DNA of 64,000 nucleotides from Flavobacterium fluviale (GCF_003312915.1 NZ_CP030261.1:2418001-2482000); one strand, 5' to 3'; counted from the stretch's first letter, positions 35,057-44,066 are shown. Notes: generated by a model not told the origin, from the letters alone. Program-made: numbers and translations.

Positions 35057-35626
35057 TTATACGTTTTGTATTCTAATTCTCTCGGTTTCCCTTAAGAGTT
35101 TATATTGTTCAGGCAAATACCTTAAAACTATTTCTAGAATTGTTTTATCATTTGTTTCTCTAGAGATAGTCTCAAATAACTCAATCTGGCTGTTTAAAGC
35201 ATCTTTCATTGTATTTAAATAAACATCGTTGAATTCTGTACCATTTGCATCAATGAGGTTGTACAGGTCTCTTTTATGCGTGGCGTTAATTTCAGTAATT
35301 ACAATGAGCTTTACAGTGGCCATTTTTGTTATTTCGTCCAGAATTAAATTTTCTTGAATTTCAATTCTCTTACTCAATTCCTGAACTATGGCGTCTGAAC
35401 TTTTTTGTTGTGCAATTTGACTTTTTGAAATAATAGACTTACTCGCATTTGCCGTTTTAATAAAAAAGAAAGCTTCTGTTTCTTCTTTCTCTGTCATTGA
35501 AAAAGCTTGGTTTCTTAAAGAGTTTTCAATCGGATTAATTTTTCTGCAAGACGTGATGCACAATATCATTACCAAAAAGAAAAACACTTTGAAAATTGAA
35601 GCTTTTAAAGGTGATATTGCTTTCAT
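35057..35626 (-). CDS. DUF4142-like lipoprotein
   Basis: 189 aa. Lipobox CITSC, then a helical bundle: EAFFFIKTANASKSIISKSQIAQQKSSDAIVQELSKRIEIQENLILDEITKMA and NDVYLNTMKDALNSQIELFETISRET with a ferritin-like rhythm of the DUF4142 family. The conserved His of many members is not obvious at the usual place (HKRDLYNLIDANG holds one). First gene of the operon 35626-33017, which has no obvious terminator inside. Confidence 0.72.
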   Translation of the reverse strand: MKAISPLKASIFKVFFFLVMILCITSCRKINPIENSLRNQAFSMTEKEETEAFFFIKTANASKSIISKSQIAQQKSSDAIVQELSKRIEIQENLILDEITKMATVKLIVITEINATHKRDLYNLIDANGTEFNDVYLNTMKDALNSQIELFETISRETNDKTILEIVLRYLPEQYKLLRETERIRIQNV

Positions 35627-35788
35627 TATTACTTCCTAAAGTATTACATTACAAAGATGCTAACGAATGAAAGATTTTACTTTACAGCATAAAAAAGAAA
35701 CGTTATATAATTCCCATAATAGAATTATTTGACTCTTTTATCCTTTAAAAATCAGGGGTTTGATTCTTTTTTTTAGATGCATAAAAAA

Positions 35789-35825
35789 AAGAGAAACCAT
35801 AAAATTTTCTATGATTTCTCTTTTT
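35789..35825 (-). terminator. Terminator of the AraC-RR-HK operon
   Basis: On the minus strand GAGAAATCATAGAAAATTTT... pairs GAGAAAnCATA with TATGnTTTCTC; A run and T run on its two sides. About 125 bp after the kinase stop. Confidence 0.75.
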
Positions 35826-35950
35826 GTTGTAAAATTACCGGCTGATTTTTTTCTTACATTTCTGTATTTAAAGATTCAGTTTCTAGAAGGTGATTTTTGG
35901 ACAGAATGGCTGCAGTCTATATAATAGTATAAAAAACTTTAGTTGTAAAC

Positions 35951-37735
35951 TTAATCAGGAAGGTAAACGGTAAACGATGAACCTTTTCCTAAAGTACTGT
36001 CTGCTGTAATATGTCCTTTATGATTTTCTACAATTTTTTTACAAATTGCTAAACCAATTCCGGTTCCTGGATAATCTGTTTTAGAATGAAGGCGCTGAAA
36101 AAGAATAAAAATAGTTTCTTTAAACTGCGGGTCAAATCCCATTCCGTTATCAGTAAAAGTTATTTTATGGAATTTCTTTATAGACTGCTCCAAAATTTCT
36201 GGATAGTCAGCAGAACTTACTTTTTCGCTTAAAATCGAAATTTCAGGTTCAACACCTGGTCGGCTGTATTTTAATGAGTTTCCAATTAAATTAATGAACA
36301 ACTGCTCAATCTGATAGGGAATGACGGATAGCTTAGGAAGTTTTTCACTTCTAATAACGGCTTTCTTTTCTTCTATAATTTCTGCCAGTTCAGATTCTGC
36401 ATTATCAAGAAGTTCATTTAAATTCATTTTAATAAACTCCTTCTTAGTAGTATTTGTTCTGGAGAATAAAAGAAGGTCGTCAATTAATACGCGCATTCTT
36501 TTTGCAGAGCTTTCAATTTTATGGATGTAATTTTTTGCACTTTCAGACATTACAGCTTTATCCGCATCTGAAACCCTCGAAATAAAGGTCTGGATTTTTC
36601 GCAGCGGTTCCTGCAAATCATGGCTCGCAACATGGTTGAAAGAAGCCAGCTCTTTATTGCTTTTCTCTAATTCTCTATTTCGTTCCTGAAGTTCGATATT
36701 TAATAAATGCTCATCAGTAATGTCAAAATTAATACCAAGTAAAATTTTACTACCCTGCTGATCGGTTACAATTTTACCAGTGGTCTTAAAATATCGGATT
36801 TCGTAATCTGCACGGACAATTTTATAATATACAAACGTAAGTTTCTTTTTATCGATAATTCCGTCCATATATTCAGCAAACGTTTCTTTATCGTCTGGAT
36901 GAACAAATTTTAATAGAGTTGCCTTATTCGGAACAAAAGATTTAGGTTCGCAGCCCAGCAGGCGATATTGATTATCAGAATAGTCAATTTTATCAGAGTC
37001 TAAATCCCATTGCCAAGTACTGAAATTTCCAATACTTTCAGATTCAGCAATTAATCCGTTTGAAATTAAAAGTCTTTTATTAAAAATTTTTAAACGTTGA
37101 AAATCACGGCTGATTTGTCTGTAAGCCAATAAAATAAAAAGTAAGGCAGCTAAGAATAGGGAAATCGAAAAAAGCGGACTTAATGAGATTTCAGAATCAT
37201 AAATTTTAAGTCTTTTTTTGAGAAAGGCTTTTTCAATATCATTCATTTCGTCAACCTTAAACCGAATATTTTCCATTAGAATTCGACCGCCAAACATATG
37301 GTTGTCTAATTTTCTTTTGTCATACGTTTTAGGGTCGCTATATTTTAGGCAATTTTCAAAAGAAACGAAACGCTGCGTAATGAGTTTGAAAAGTTTTTGA
37401 AGATTTTCCTGTTGCTGTGGATTATCGGCAGTGAGTTTTTTTAAAGTAATAAACGAGGTGTTTACTTTATCACGTGAATAAATATACGGCGTTAAAAAAC
37501 GGGCGTTGCGAGTGATAATATACCCTCGCTGGCCCGTTTCTGCATCTTTAATAGCCGACATTAATTGTTCGAGCTGGATGTTGATTTCGTAAGTATGCAT
37601 AACCAGTTTACTTGATTCATTCAAGTCCTGATTATGCTTATAAGCGATAGAAGAAAGAAATAACAGGATGAAAACTGCGATTACAAAAATAACTCTCAAA
37701 GAGTTTGAAGAATTAAAATTTGGGATCCACTTCAT
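35951..37735 (-). CDS. Sensor histidine kinase with CHASE3 and PAS domains
   Basis: 594 aa. TM1 (VIFVIAVFILLFLSSIAY), CHASE3 sensor (QLMSAIKDAETGQRGYIITRNARFLTPY), TM2 (ISLFLAALLFILLAY), a PAS_3 domain (FSTWQWDLDSDKIDYSDNQYRLLGCEP...VHPDDKETFAEYM), HisKA with the H-box HVASHDLQEPLRKIQTF, and HATPase_c with NLIGNSLKYSRPG, FTDNGMGFDP and GTGIGLAICKKIVENHKG. Complete. Autophosphorylates and passes phosphate to a regulator. It is the last gene of an AraC-RR-HK operon (10 bp after the RR gene), so the RR is its probable partner; the signal is unknown. Confidence 0.93.
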   Translation of the reverse strand: MKWIPNFNSSNSLRVIFVIAVFILLFLSSIAYKHNQDLNESSKLVMHTYEINIQLEQLMSAIKDAETGQRGYIITRNARFLTPYIYSRDKVNTSFITLKKLTADNPQQQENLQKLFKLITQRFVSFENCLKYSDPKTYDKRKLDNHMFGGRILMENIRFKVDEMNDIEKAFLKKRLKIYDSEISLSPLFSISLFLAALLFILLAYRQISRDFQRLKIFNKRLLISNGLIAESESIGNFSTWQWDLDSDKIDYSDNQYRLLGCEPKSFVPNKATLLKFVHPDDKETFAEYMDGIIDKKKLTFVYYKIVRADYEIRYFKTTGKIVTDQQGSKILLGINFDITDEHLLNIELQERNRELEKSNKELASFNHVASHDLQEPLRKIQTFISRVSDADKAVMSESAKNYIHKIESSAKRMRVLIDDLLLFSRTNTTKKEFIKMNLNELLDNAESELAEIIEEKKAVIRSEKLPKLSVIPYQIEQLFINLIGNSLKYSRPGVEPEISILSEKVSSADYPEILEQSIKKFHKITFTDNGMGFDPQFKETIFILFQRLHSKTDYPGTGIGLAICKKIVENHKGHITADSTLGKGSSFTVYLPD

Positions 37736-37745
37736 TGGTATGCTC

Positions 37746-38195
37746 TTATTTTAGTCGCAGCAAGAAATTATCACGGTTTAAACCTGAAGTATGATAATGC
37801 CAGTTTACGGTCACGACTTCATTAATTATTTTTTTTAGTGTATTAAAATCACTTGGTTTTTTAATGTAAATATTAGCGCCCTGAATAAAAGTGTCTTCAA
37901 TGTCTTCTTCAGATGAAGAAGTAGAATAAATCGCAATGATTATGTCTTTTAGATGATCTGTTTTTTTGATTTCAATTAAACATTCTTTACCTGTTTTTTT
38001 AGGCATATTCAAATCGAGAAACAAAATATCCGGAAGTTTATTGTCTTTGTTCATTAAATGATCCATAAGCTGCATTCCATCATGTACGAAATTTACGTTC
38101 GTTTGGATTTTTATTTCTTCAAAAGCGTCTTTAAAGAAAAGACGATCATCTTCATCATCATCAGCTAGTAAAATGTGTAATGCGTTTTTCTGCAT
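37746..38195 (-). CDS. Single-domain response regulator
   Basis: 149 aa, REC domain only: acidic pocket LLADDDEDD, phosphoacceptor Asp in DILFLDLNMPKKTG, YSTSSSEED and K in IYIKKPSDF. No output domain, so it acts by protein contact (Rcp1/CheY-like). The tail has an unusual WHYHTSG. 21 bp after the AraC gene, 10 bp before the kinase. Probably relays the kinase signal to the stress operon nearby. Confidence 0.9.
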   Translation of the reverse strand: MQKNALHILLADDDEDDRLFFKDAFEEIKIQTNVNFVHDGMQLMDHLMNKDNKLPDILFLDLNMPKKTGKECLIEIKKTDHLKDIIIAIYSTSSSEEDIEDTFIQGANIYIKKPSDFNTLKKIINEVVTVNWHYHTSGLNRDNFLLRLK

Positions 38196-38216
38196 TTGAT
38201 TGCGGTATTTGGGTTT

Positions 38217-38768
38217 TTATTTTAAATTTTCTCTTCGTTTCTTAATAATCCTCTGAAAAGCAGACGGAGTAATTCCAGTTGTGTTTTTAAACTGCGTACT
38301 TAAGTGGGCAACACTGGAGTAATTTAGTAAAAAAGCAATTTCTGTCAAACTCATTTCATTAATAATTATTAATTGTTTTGCTCTTTCAATTTTCTGTAAT
38401 ATAATAAAGTTTTCTATAGAAGAATATGTTACTTCTGAGAAAACATTGGATAGATAGCCGTAACTATGATTTAGCTTCTCAGCTAAAAACACAGAACTTT
38501 TGTAATTATTACTGTCGTCCATAAAAACAAGTTCGATGATAGCATCTTTTATTTTTTGGACTAATACACTTTTTTGATTTTCAACTACTTCAAAGCCGCA
38601 TGGAGCTAATTTGTGTTTTAATTTCTCCAGTGCTTCAGCATCAATATTGTCTTCAATCTCAATTTCTCCAAATCCCAGAGTTGTAAAGTTAATATTGTTT
38701 TGTTCCAGGTTTTGTTTTAAATAAAGAGAGCAAATCGTGTTAATGTCAAACTTTATAAATAGTTTCAT
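38217..38768 (-). CDS. AraC-family regulator with a short N-terminal domain
   Basis: 183 aa. The N-terminal ~85 residues are an alpha/beta domain (KFDINTICSLYLKQNLEQNNINFTTLGFGEIEI) of the type seen in small AraC regulators of Flavobacteriia. The C-terminus holds the HTH pair: NVFSEVTYSSIENFIILQKIERAKQLIIINEMSLTEIAFLLNYSSVAHLSTQFKNTTGITPSAFQ. First gene of the HK/RR operon. Expected target: its own operon and perhaps the neighbouring stress genes; no operator recognised. Confidence 0.88.
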   Translation of the reverse strand: MKLFIKFDINTICSLYLKQNLEQNNINFTTLGFGEIEIEDNIDAEALEKLKHKLAPCGFEVVENQKSVLVQKIKDAIIELVFMDDSNNYKSSVFLAEKLNHSYGYLSNVFSEVTYSSIENFIILQKIERAKQLIIINEMSLTEIAFLLNYSSVAHLSTQFKNTTGITPSAFQRIIKKRRENLK

Positions 38769-38868
38769 TTTATGGAAATTTGGTTAAAGATACTTAATTT
38801 ATTTGGTGTTTTTGTTTAAAAATAGCTTAGAATTACAAGTTGAACGCATTTTAAAATAAAATTTTCAA

Positions 38869-38905
38869 AAAAATACCGTCTAATATTTTGTACTAGACGG
38901 TATTT
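38869..38905 (-). terminator. Terminator of csbD-like gene
   Basis: AAATACCGTCT / AGACGGTATTT with loop AATATTTTGTACT, A run on the left. 20 bp after the CsbD stop (minus strand). Confidence 0.85.
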
Positions 38906-38925
38906 CCTGATTGAGTTGCAAGGAT

Positions 38926-39111
38926 TTACAAATCTGACAGGATTTGATGAAATTCTTCTTTTGTTTTTCCTAATTTTTGTTGAAGTCTTCCGTACATTTC
39001 GTCTTCTTTTCCTTCAGCAAACATCAAATCGTCATCTGTTAATTCAGCATATTTTTGTTTTAACTTTCCTTTTAACTCATTCCAGTTTCCTTTTATCTCT
39101 GTAGTATTCAT
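38926..39111 (-). CDS. CsbD family stress protein
   Basis: 61 aa: [50 protein letters not shown], the CsbD signature. Small soluble general-stress protein. Sits between the AraC regulator and Dps, in a block of stress genes. Confidence 0.93.
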   Translation of the reverse strand: MNTTEIKGNWNELKGKLKQKYAELTDDDLMFAEGKEDEMYGRLQQKLGKTKEEFHQILSDL

Positions 39112-39240
39112 GATATTCTTTGTTTGAATTTATAATACTGTAAAATTGCAAATTCTAAAAAGGGTTTTTGTTACATTAATTTTTAAGACTGCTGCATAAT
39201 TTTCATCCCGACATAAAATTACACTAGAAAATATCTCGAA

Positions 39241-39337
39241 TTAAAAATTAAAAATTAAAAATTAAATAATCTTAACATCGTACAATTCACAATTCACAAT
39301 TCACAATTCACAATTTACAATTTACAATTCACAATTA
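39241..39337. repeat. Tandem short repeats: TTAAAAA(T) and CAATTCACAA units
   Basis: First four units of AATTAAAA (39241-39266), then about six units of a 9-10-bp ACAATTCAC/ACAATTTAC period (39282-39337). The last unit runs into the dps stop codon. Too short a period for CRISPR. Confidence 0.8.
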
Positions 39338-39808
39338 CCCCTGATATCTTCTTAAAACCCAAGCCATTTTTTCGTGTTCCTGCAGCAGACCCGTTACAAA
39401 GTCTGCAGAACCGGCGTCATTTGTTTCATTTTCAAAAACAGGAAGATAACCTCTAAATTCGGTTACCAGCTGCTCATGGTTTTCTAAAAGTTCAATTAAC
39501 ATATGTTTTTGAGAGGCATATTCTTTTGGAGATTCCTTAAGAGTAGAATTTTCAATAAACTCTTTCATAGTTCCAATTGTTTTTTCTCCAAGCTGGTTAA
39601 TTCGTTCTGCAACTTCATCAATATTCGCTTCAAGAATTCGGTATTGGTCTTCAAATAGTTTATGCAATTCCATAAAACTATTTCCCGATATATTCCAGTG
39701 AAACTTTCTAGTTTTCACATATAAAGTCATTTCGTTCGATAAAATTGTGGCTAATATAGTGGCACTTTTTTTTAAGTTTTTTGGCGATATTCCGATATTT
39801 GGGCTCAT
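39335..39808 (-). CDS. dps: Dps-like ferroxidase, DNA protection protein
   Basis: 157 aa. Oxidises Fe(II) with H2O2 in a 12-subunit shell and protects DNA. Ferroxidase residues seen: His37 (RKFHWNISG), His49 and Glu53 (FMELHKLFEDQ), Asp64 and Glu68 (ANIDEVAERI). The length is normal. The basic N-terminus (KNLKKSAT) may bind DNA. Its stop codon sits at the end of the CAATT tandem repeat. Single gene on the minus strand, at the border of the stress block. Confidence 0.93.
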   Translation of the reverse strand: MSPNIGISPKNLKKSATILATILSNEMTLYVKTRKFHWNISGNSFMELHKLFEDQYRILEANIDEVAERINQLGEKTIGTMKEFIENSTLKESPKEYASQKHMLIELLENHEQLVTEFRGYLPVFENETNDAGSADFVTGLLQEHEKMAWVLRRYQG

Positions 39809-39973
39809 AATAGTCTCTTTTTAGGATTTTTCCAAAGATAACTTTTCGGTACTTTTAATTTCTTACATAATTTTAGAGAGGAGTTATAGAAATCCAATGT
39901 TTTTTGTTAATTCAGTGCGGAAAATCAAAAAAAGAAATAAGTTTTAAAGACGTAAAACATGAGTTTTCATAAA

Positions 39974-40004
39974 TTGGCAAACCAATTATATTATTGTAAT
40001 TTTG
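39974..40004 (+). promoter_or_regulatory. Promoter of pyrF (TTG-N20-TAATTTTG)
   Basis: TTG at 39974-39976 and TAATTTTG at 39997-40004, 20 bp apart, ending 20 bp before the ATG at 40025. It lies inside the longer frame, so it decides the start. Confidence 0.7.
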
Positions 40005-40024
40005 CCCGCACTAGCAAATACAAT

Positions 40025-40852
40025 ATGACAACACAACAATTACACGAACAAATTCTTCAAAAAAAATCATTTCTATGCGTTGGTTTAGATCCAGATCTAG
40101 CTAAAATGCCACAGCATTTATTAGAAACAGAAGATCCGATTTTTGAATTTAATAAAGCAATAATCGATGCTACACACGATTTAACTGTAGGTTATAAACC
40201 AAATACAGCTTTCTTTGAGGCATACGGAATAAAAGGATGGATATCGCTGCAGAAAACAATCAATTACATCAACGAAAATTATCCTGAAATTTTTACTATT
40301 GCCGATGCAAAACGTGGTGATATCGGGAATACATCTAGTATGTATGCAAAAGCTTTTTTTGAAGATTTGAATTTTGATAGTGTAACCGTTGCTCCTTATA
40401 TGGGAAAAGATTCTGTCGAGCCATTTTTAGCATTCGAAAATAAACACACTATAATGTTAGCTTTAACATCGAATGAAGGTGCATTCGATTTTCAGACTTT
40501 AAATACAAACGGAAAAGAATTGTATAAACAAGTTTTGGAAACTTCTAAAACTTGGAAAAACAGCGAAAACTTGATGTACGTTGTGGGCGCAACAAAAGCC
40601 GAATATTTTACTGAAATTAGAAAAATTGTTCCAGACAGCTTTTTATTAGTTCCAGGAATTGGCGCTCAAGGCGGAAGCTTATCTGAAGTCTGCAAATACG
40701 GAATGAATGATAAAATTGGTCTTTTGGTAAATTCTGCAAGAGCTATTATCTACGCTTCAAAGGGAACTGACTTTGCTGAAAAGGCTAGGGAAGAAGCTTT
40801 ATCAGTTCAAAAAGAAATGGCTGAGATTATTGGTTTAAAGTTTCAGGTTTAA
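40025..40852 (+). CDS. pyrF: Orotidine 5'-phosphate decarboxylase (type 2)
   Basis: 275 aa from the ATG at 40025; a longer frame from 39959 would begin upstream of the promoter. It converts OMP to UMP, the last pyrimidine step. Seen: [14 protein letters not shown], the catalytic Asp-Lys-Asp triad in [20 protein letters not shown], and a C-terminal [12 protein letters not shown] phosphate-binding loop. Type-2 PyrF (about 275 aa) as in other Bacteroidota. Intact. Confidence 0.96.
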   Translation: MTTQQLHEQILQKKSFLCVGLDPDLAKMPQHLLETEDPIFEFNKAIIDATHDLTVGYKPNTAFFEAYGIKGWISLQKTINYINENYPEIFTIADAKRGDIGNTSSMYAKAFFEDLNFDSVTVAPYMGKDSVEPFLAFENKHTIMLALTSNEGAFDFQTLNTNGKELYKQVLETSKTWKNSENLMYVVGATKAEYFTEIRKIVPDSFLLVPGIGAQGGSLSEVCKYGMNDKIGLLVNSARAIIYASKGTDFAEKAREEALSVQKEMAEIIGLKFQV

Positions 40853-40884
40853 GGTTTCAAGCTGTTTTACTTTGAATATAATTT

Positions 40885-40970
40885 AACGGCAAAGTTCGTA
40901 AAGGTTTTACAAGTTCACAAAGAAATAACTTTGTGTTCTTAGCGTAAATCTTTGCGAACTTAGCGGTTAA
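40885..40970. repeat. CAAAGTTCGYAAAG-type inverted repeat
   Basis: GGCAAAGTTCGTAAAGG in one direction and CTTTGCGAACTTAGC in the other, flanking TTCACAAAGAAATAACTTTGTG. Same family as 41906, 56460 and 57440. Confidence 0.6.
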
Positions 40971-41011
40971 AAAAACACTCCACAAACTTGAAACAAAAAA
41001 AGACTTGAAAC

Positions 41012-41812
41012 ATGAAACAAATAATAGATCAGCTGGGTACTGTTCATTCTTTTGAAACAACTCCAAAACGTATCATTTCGCTAGTTCCATCGCAAACCGA
41101 ATTATTGTATGATTTAGGTTTAGAAGAGAAAATTATCGGAATTACCAAGTTTTGTGTGCATCCGTTTCATTTTAAGTCGACTAAAAAGATTGTTGGCGGA
41201 ACAAAGAAAATTCATTTCGAAAAAATAAAACTTTTAGAGCCAGATATTATCATTTGCAATAAAGAAGAAAACACAGAAGAAATTGTAAATCTGTTACAGG
41301 AAATATGCCCGGTTTGGGTTACTAACATTGTTTCTGTTGAAGATAATTTTCAGATGATTTCAGATTTTGGACAACTTTTCAATTGCAGAACCGAAGCCCA
41401 AAAGTGGAATGATAAATTGACTTTCGCCTTGAGCGATTTTAAAAATTATATCAAAGATATTCCGTCTAAAAAAGCAGCGTATTTCATTTGGAAAAATCCA
41501 TACATGGCTGCGGGCAATGATACCTATATAAATGAATTATTGAAATTAAATCATTTTACAAATATATACCAAGATAAGGGGCGTTATCCCGAAATCGAAT
41601 TAAAAAAAATGCGCTTGGAAGGAGATCCAGATCTTGTTTTCCTTTCTTCGGAGCCTTATCCTTTTAAAGAAGAAGATGCTTTTGAAATAGGCAGATTCAC
41701 ACATCACGCCAAAACCATCTTCGTCGACGGCGAAATGTTCTCTTGGCACGGAAGCCGATTACTAAAGGCTTTTGCGTATTTCAAATTATTGCAAGAAAGG
41801 TTGAAGAGTTAG
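41012..41812 (+). CDS. Helical-backbone metal receptor (ABC substrate-binding type) without signal peptide
   Basis: 266 aa. Fold: PKRIISLVPSQTELLYDLGLEEKIIGITKFCVHP, GGTKKIHFEKIKLLEPDIIICNKEENTEEIV, SSEPYPFKEEDAFEIG and FSWHGSRLLKAFAYFKLL, all typical of the BtuF/FhuD class III binding proteins for cobalamin or siderophores. The first residues (MKQIIDQLGTVHSF) contain no hydrophobic signal and no lipobox, so as written it stays in the cytoplasm. No transporter genes are beside it. Family members of this signal-less kind occur in Flavobacteriia; role uncertain. Confidence 0.82.
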   Translation: MKQIIDQLGTVHSFETTPKRIISLVPSQTELLYDLGLEEKIIGITKFCVHPFHFKSTKKIVGGTKKIHFEKIKLLEPDIIICNKEENTEEIVNLLQEICPVWVTNIVSVEDNFQMISDFGQLFNCRTEAQKWNDKLTFALSDFKNYIKDIPSKKAAYFIWKNPYMAAGNDTYINELLKLNHFTNIYQDKGRYPEIELKKMRLEGDPDLVFLSSEPYPFKEEDAFEIGRFTHHAKTIFVDGEMFSWHGSRLLKAFAYFKLLQERLKS

Positions 41813-41818
41813 TTTGAT

Positions 41819-42060
41819 TTTGTTTCAGGTTTCAGGTTTGAAGTTTCAAGTTTGAGGTTTGAGGATTGAGGTTTCAAGTTTAAGGTTTGAAGTTGTTGAG
41901 AGTTTAACCGCAAAGTTCGCAAGTTTTTACACAAAGCTTTGCGAACTTTGCGTTTTATACAAAACCTCTTAAATAAAAAACTTTGCGCCCTTTGCGGTAG
42001 AATTATGTTCAAAGTAAAGCAACCTGAAACTTTAAACCTGAAACCTGAAACCTTAAACAA
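41819..42060. repeat. TTTCAGGTTTGAAG tract around a CAAAGTTCGC inverted repeat
   Basis: 41819-41895 is a permuted run of TTTCAGGTTTGAAGTTTCAAG-like words; the reverse words (CCTGAAACCTTAAAC) occupy 42021-42060. Between them, AACCGCAAAGTTCGC (41906) and TTTGCGGTAG/AACTTTGCG (to 42000) form the same kind of inverted element as at 40885. Apparent frames here are translations of repeats. Confidence 0.7.
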
Positions 42061-42088
42061 TTAAAACCAAGTTGATACAAAAAAAAGA

Positions 42089-42115
42089 ATGCCGGCATCT
42101 CGAAGACGCCGGCAT
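42089..42115 (+). terminator. ATGCCGGC hairpin before the katA promoter
   Basis: ATGCCGGCATCTCGAAGACG with closing GCCGGCAT. 8-bp perfect GC-rich stem, 11-nt loop, followed by CATTTAACT. No T run, so termination is uncertain. Confidence 0.55.
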
Positions 42116-42279
42116 CATTTAACTAACCAAAACCAAAATAATAAATAACCAGTTTATTACATTACAAATGTCCGACATATATCAATCTTATGCTGTTAAG
42201 GTTTTGTTATTACTTTGTTGACCATAAGTTAAGATTTGTAAAACTTTCGTTTTGAGCTTTCTGCAGTATTACATAATTT

Positions 42280-42315
42280 TTGATTATTAAAATATAATAA
42301 CAATCAATTTTGATT
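42280..42315 (+). promoter_or_regulatory. Three TTGATT half-sites upstream of katA
   Basis: TTGATT (42280-42285), AATCAA (42302-42307) and TTGATT (42310-42315), the first two forming a near-palindrome across TTATTAAAATATAAT. Position suggests an operator for a peroxide regulator such as OxyR or PerR; identity is inference. Confidence 0.4.
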
Positions 42316-42339
42316 ATTAAATCGATATGTTTTTGTTTG

Positions 42340-42347
42340 TATATTTG
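42340..42347 (+). promoter_or_regulatory. -7 box TATATTTG of katA
   Basis: Exact TAnnTTTG, 23 bp before the ATG. No TTG at the usual -33 distance, as would be expected for an activated promoter. Confidence 0.6.
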
Positions 42348-42370
42348 ATAAAACATTAAAAATCAGCAAT

Positions 42371-43864
42371 ATGGAAGAAAACAAAAAATTAACAACTGCT
42401 ACAGGAACTCCAGTTCCAGATAACCAAAATATTCAAACAGCAGGCCCTCGTGGACCAGTTTTACTTCAAGATTTTTGGTTCTTAGAAAAGATGGCCCATT
42501 TTGACCGCGAAGTGATTCCCGAGAGAAGAATGCATGCCAAAGGATCTGGAGCATACGGAACTTTTACAGTAACCCATGACATTACAAAATATACAAGAGC
42601 AGATTTGTTTTCTGAAATTGGAAAGAAGACAGAAATGTTTGCTCGTTTCTCTACTGTTGCAGGAGAAAGGGGAGCCGCTGATGCTGAAAGAGATATCCGT
42701 GGTTTTGCTTTGAAATTTTATACAAATGAAGGAAATTGGGATTTGGTTGGAAATAACACTCCAGTATTTTTCTTCCGTGATCCAATGAAATTTCCAGATC
42801 TGAACCACGCTGTAAAACGTGATCCTAAAACCAATTTAAGAAGTGCTGACAATAATTGGGATTTTTGGACATTACTTCCTGAAGCACTGCACCAGGTTAC
42901 CATAGTAATGAGTGATAGAGGAATTCCAAGATCATACAGACAAATGCACGGATTTGGCAGTCATACTTTTAGTTTTCTGAACGCTCAAAATGAAAGACAT
43001 TACGTAAAGTTTCATTTTGTTTCACAACAGGGTATTGATAATCTTTCTGATGAAGAAGCGGCATTGTTAGTTGGAGGGGATAGGGAAAGCCATCAGCGTG
43101 ATTTATTTAATGCTATTGAAGAAGGAAATTTTCCAAAATGGAAATTATTTGTTCAAATTATGACAGAGGAACAAGCAGAGAATTACCGTTTTCATCCTTT
43201 TGATTTGACTAAAGTTTGGTTAAAAGGTGATTTTCCATTAATTCCTGTGGGAGAATTTGAACTAAATAAAAACCCAGAAAATTATTTTGCCGAAGTTGAG
43301 CAAGCGGCTTTTAATCCAGCTCACGTTGTACCTGGAATTAGTTTCTCTCCAGATAAAATGCTGCAAGCCCGTTTGTTTTCTTATGGTGATGCCCATAGAT
43401 ATCGTTTGGGAGTGAATAATTTCCAAATCCCTGTAAATTCATCAAGATGTCCTTATAATACTTTCCATAGAGATGGTGCGATGCGTGTCGATGGAAATAA
43501 CGGCGGACGTAAACATTACGAGCCAAACAGCTTTGGAGAATGGCAGGAACAGCCAGAATTTAAAGAACCGCCATTAAAACTTCATGGTGATGCGTGGGCA
43601 CATAATTTTAGAGATGATGATACTGATTATTTCACACAACCTGGATTATTGTTTCGTTTGCTGACAGATGAGAAAAAACAGTTGTTATTTAAAAATACGG
43701 CTGCACAAGTTGGAGGGGCTCAAAAGTTTATTCAAGTCCGTCATATTAGAAATTGTTTCAAAGCAGATCCTGCATACGGAGAAGGAGTAGCAAATGCTTT
43801 AGGAATGACAATGGAAGAAGTAAATGCTTTTGATGATCCTAGATTAGCGATTGTGGTTCGTTAG
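42371..43864 (+). CDS. katA: Catalase (monofunctional heme catalase)
   Basis: 497 aa. Converts hydrogen peroxide to water and oxygen. Seen: the active-site His55 in [19 protein letters not shown], Asn in the GNNTPVFF phrase, and the heme-ligating Tyr338 in [14 protein letters not shown]. Small-subunit catalase length. Single gene with its own promoter and a hairpin terminator at 43897. Lies near dps, giving a peroxide/iron stress association in the neighbourhood. Start [20 protein letters not shown] is typical. Confidence 0.97.
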   Translation: MEENKKLTTATGTPVPDNQNIQTAGPRGPVLLQDFWFLEKMAHFDREVIPERRMHAKGSGAYGTFTVTHDITKYTRADLFSEIGKKTEMFARFSTVAGERGAADAERDIRGFALKFYTNEGNWDLVGNNTPVFFFRDPMKFPDLNHAVKRDPKTNLRSADNNWDFWTLLPEALHQVTIVMSDRGIPRSYRQMHGFGSHTFSFLNAQNERHYVKFHFVSQQGIDNLSDEEAALLVGGDRESHQRDLFNAIEEGNFPKWKLFVQIMTEEQAENYRFHPFDLTKVWLKGDFPLIPVGEFELNKNPENYFAEVEQAAFNPAHVVPGISFSPDKMLQARLFSYGDAHRYRLGVNNFQIPVNSSRCPYNTFHRDGAMRVDGNNGGRKHYEPNSFGEWQEQPEFKEPPLKLHGDAWAHNFRDDDTDYFTQPGLLFRLLTDEKKQLLFKNTAAQVGGAQKFIQVRHIRNCFKADPAYGEGVANALGMTMEEVNAFDDPRLAIVVR

Positions 43865-43896
43865 ATGACGTTCTAAGATTCTGAGTTTTCAATAGT

Positions 43897-43930
43897 AAAC
43901 CCGACAGGTTTTGGAAACCTGTCGGGTTTA
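43897..43930 (+). terminator. CCCGACAGG palindrome after katA
   Basis: AAACCCGACAGG / CCTGTCGGGTTT, 15-bp arms. Confidence 0.75.
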
Positions 43931-43948
43931 CTTATTTAGTGCAGAGTT

Positions 43949-44014
43949 GTCAGACTGAGCGAAGTCGAAGTGCTTTTAGGTAAAGCCAGCCTTCGACTAT
44001 GCTCAGGATGACAG
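43949..44014. repeat. GTCAGACTGAGCGAAGTCGAAG/CTTCGACTATGCTCAGGATGAC inverted repeat
   Basis: Imperfect inverted copies about 20 bp long separated by a ~15-nt loop. Typical intergenic palindrome of Bacteroidota; no gene. Confidence 0.7.
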
Positions 44015-44032
44015 TATTTTTTTAAAAATAAC

Positions 44033-44066
44033 AAACCCGACAAGTTTCCAAAACTCGTCGGGTTTG
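44033..44066 (-). terminator. CCCGACAAG palindrome before purU end
   Basis: AAACCCGACAAG / CTCGTCGGGTTT. Could serve purU (minus strand) as a terminator with the mirror copy at 43897 serving katA. Confidence 0.65.

Noticed and set aside
39282-39337. Tandem repeats resembling a CRISPR array
   Set aside because: The period is only 9-10 bp, with no unique spacers of 25-40 bp and no cas genes in the window.
41809-42060. 83-aa minus-strand frame after the binding-protein gene
   Set aside because: The sequence consists of the TTTCAGGTTTGAAG repeat; its residues (FKVSGFRFKVSG, NLKPQSSNLKLE) are periodic translations.
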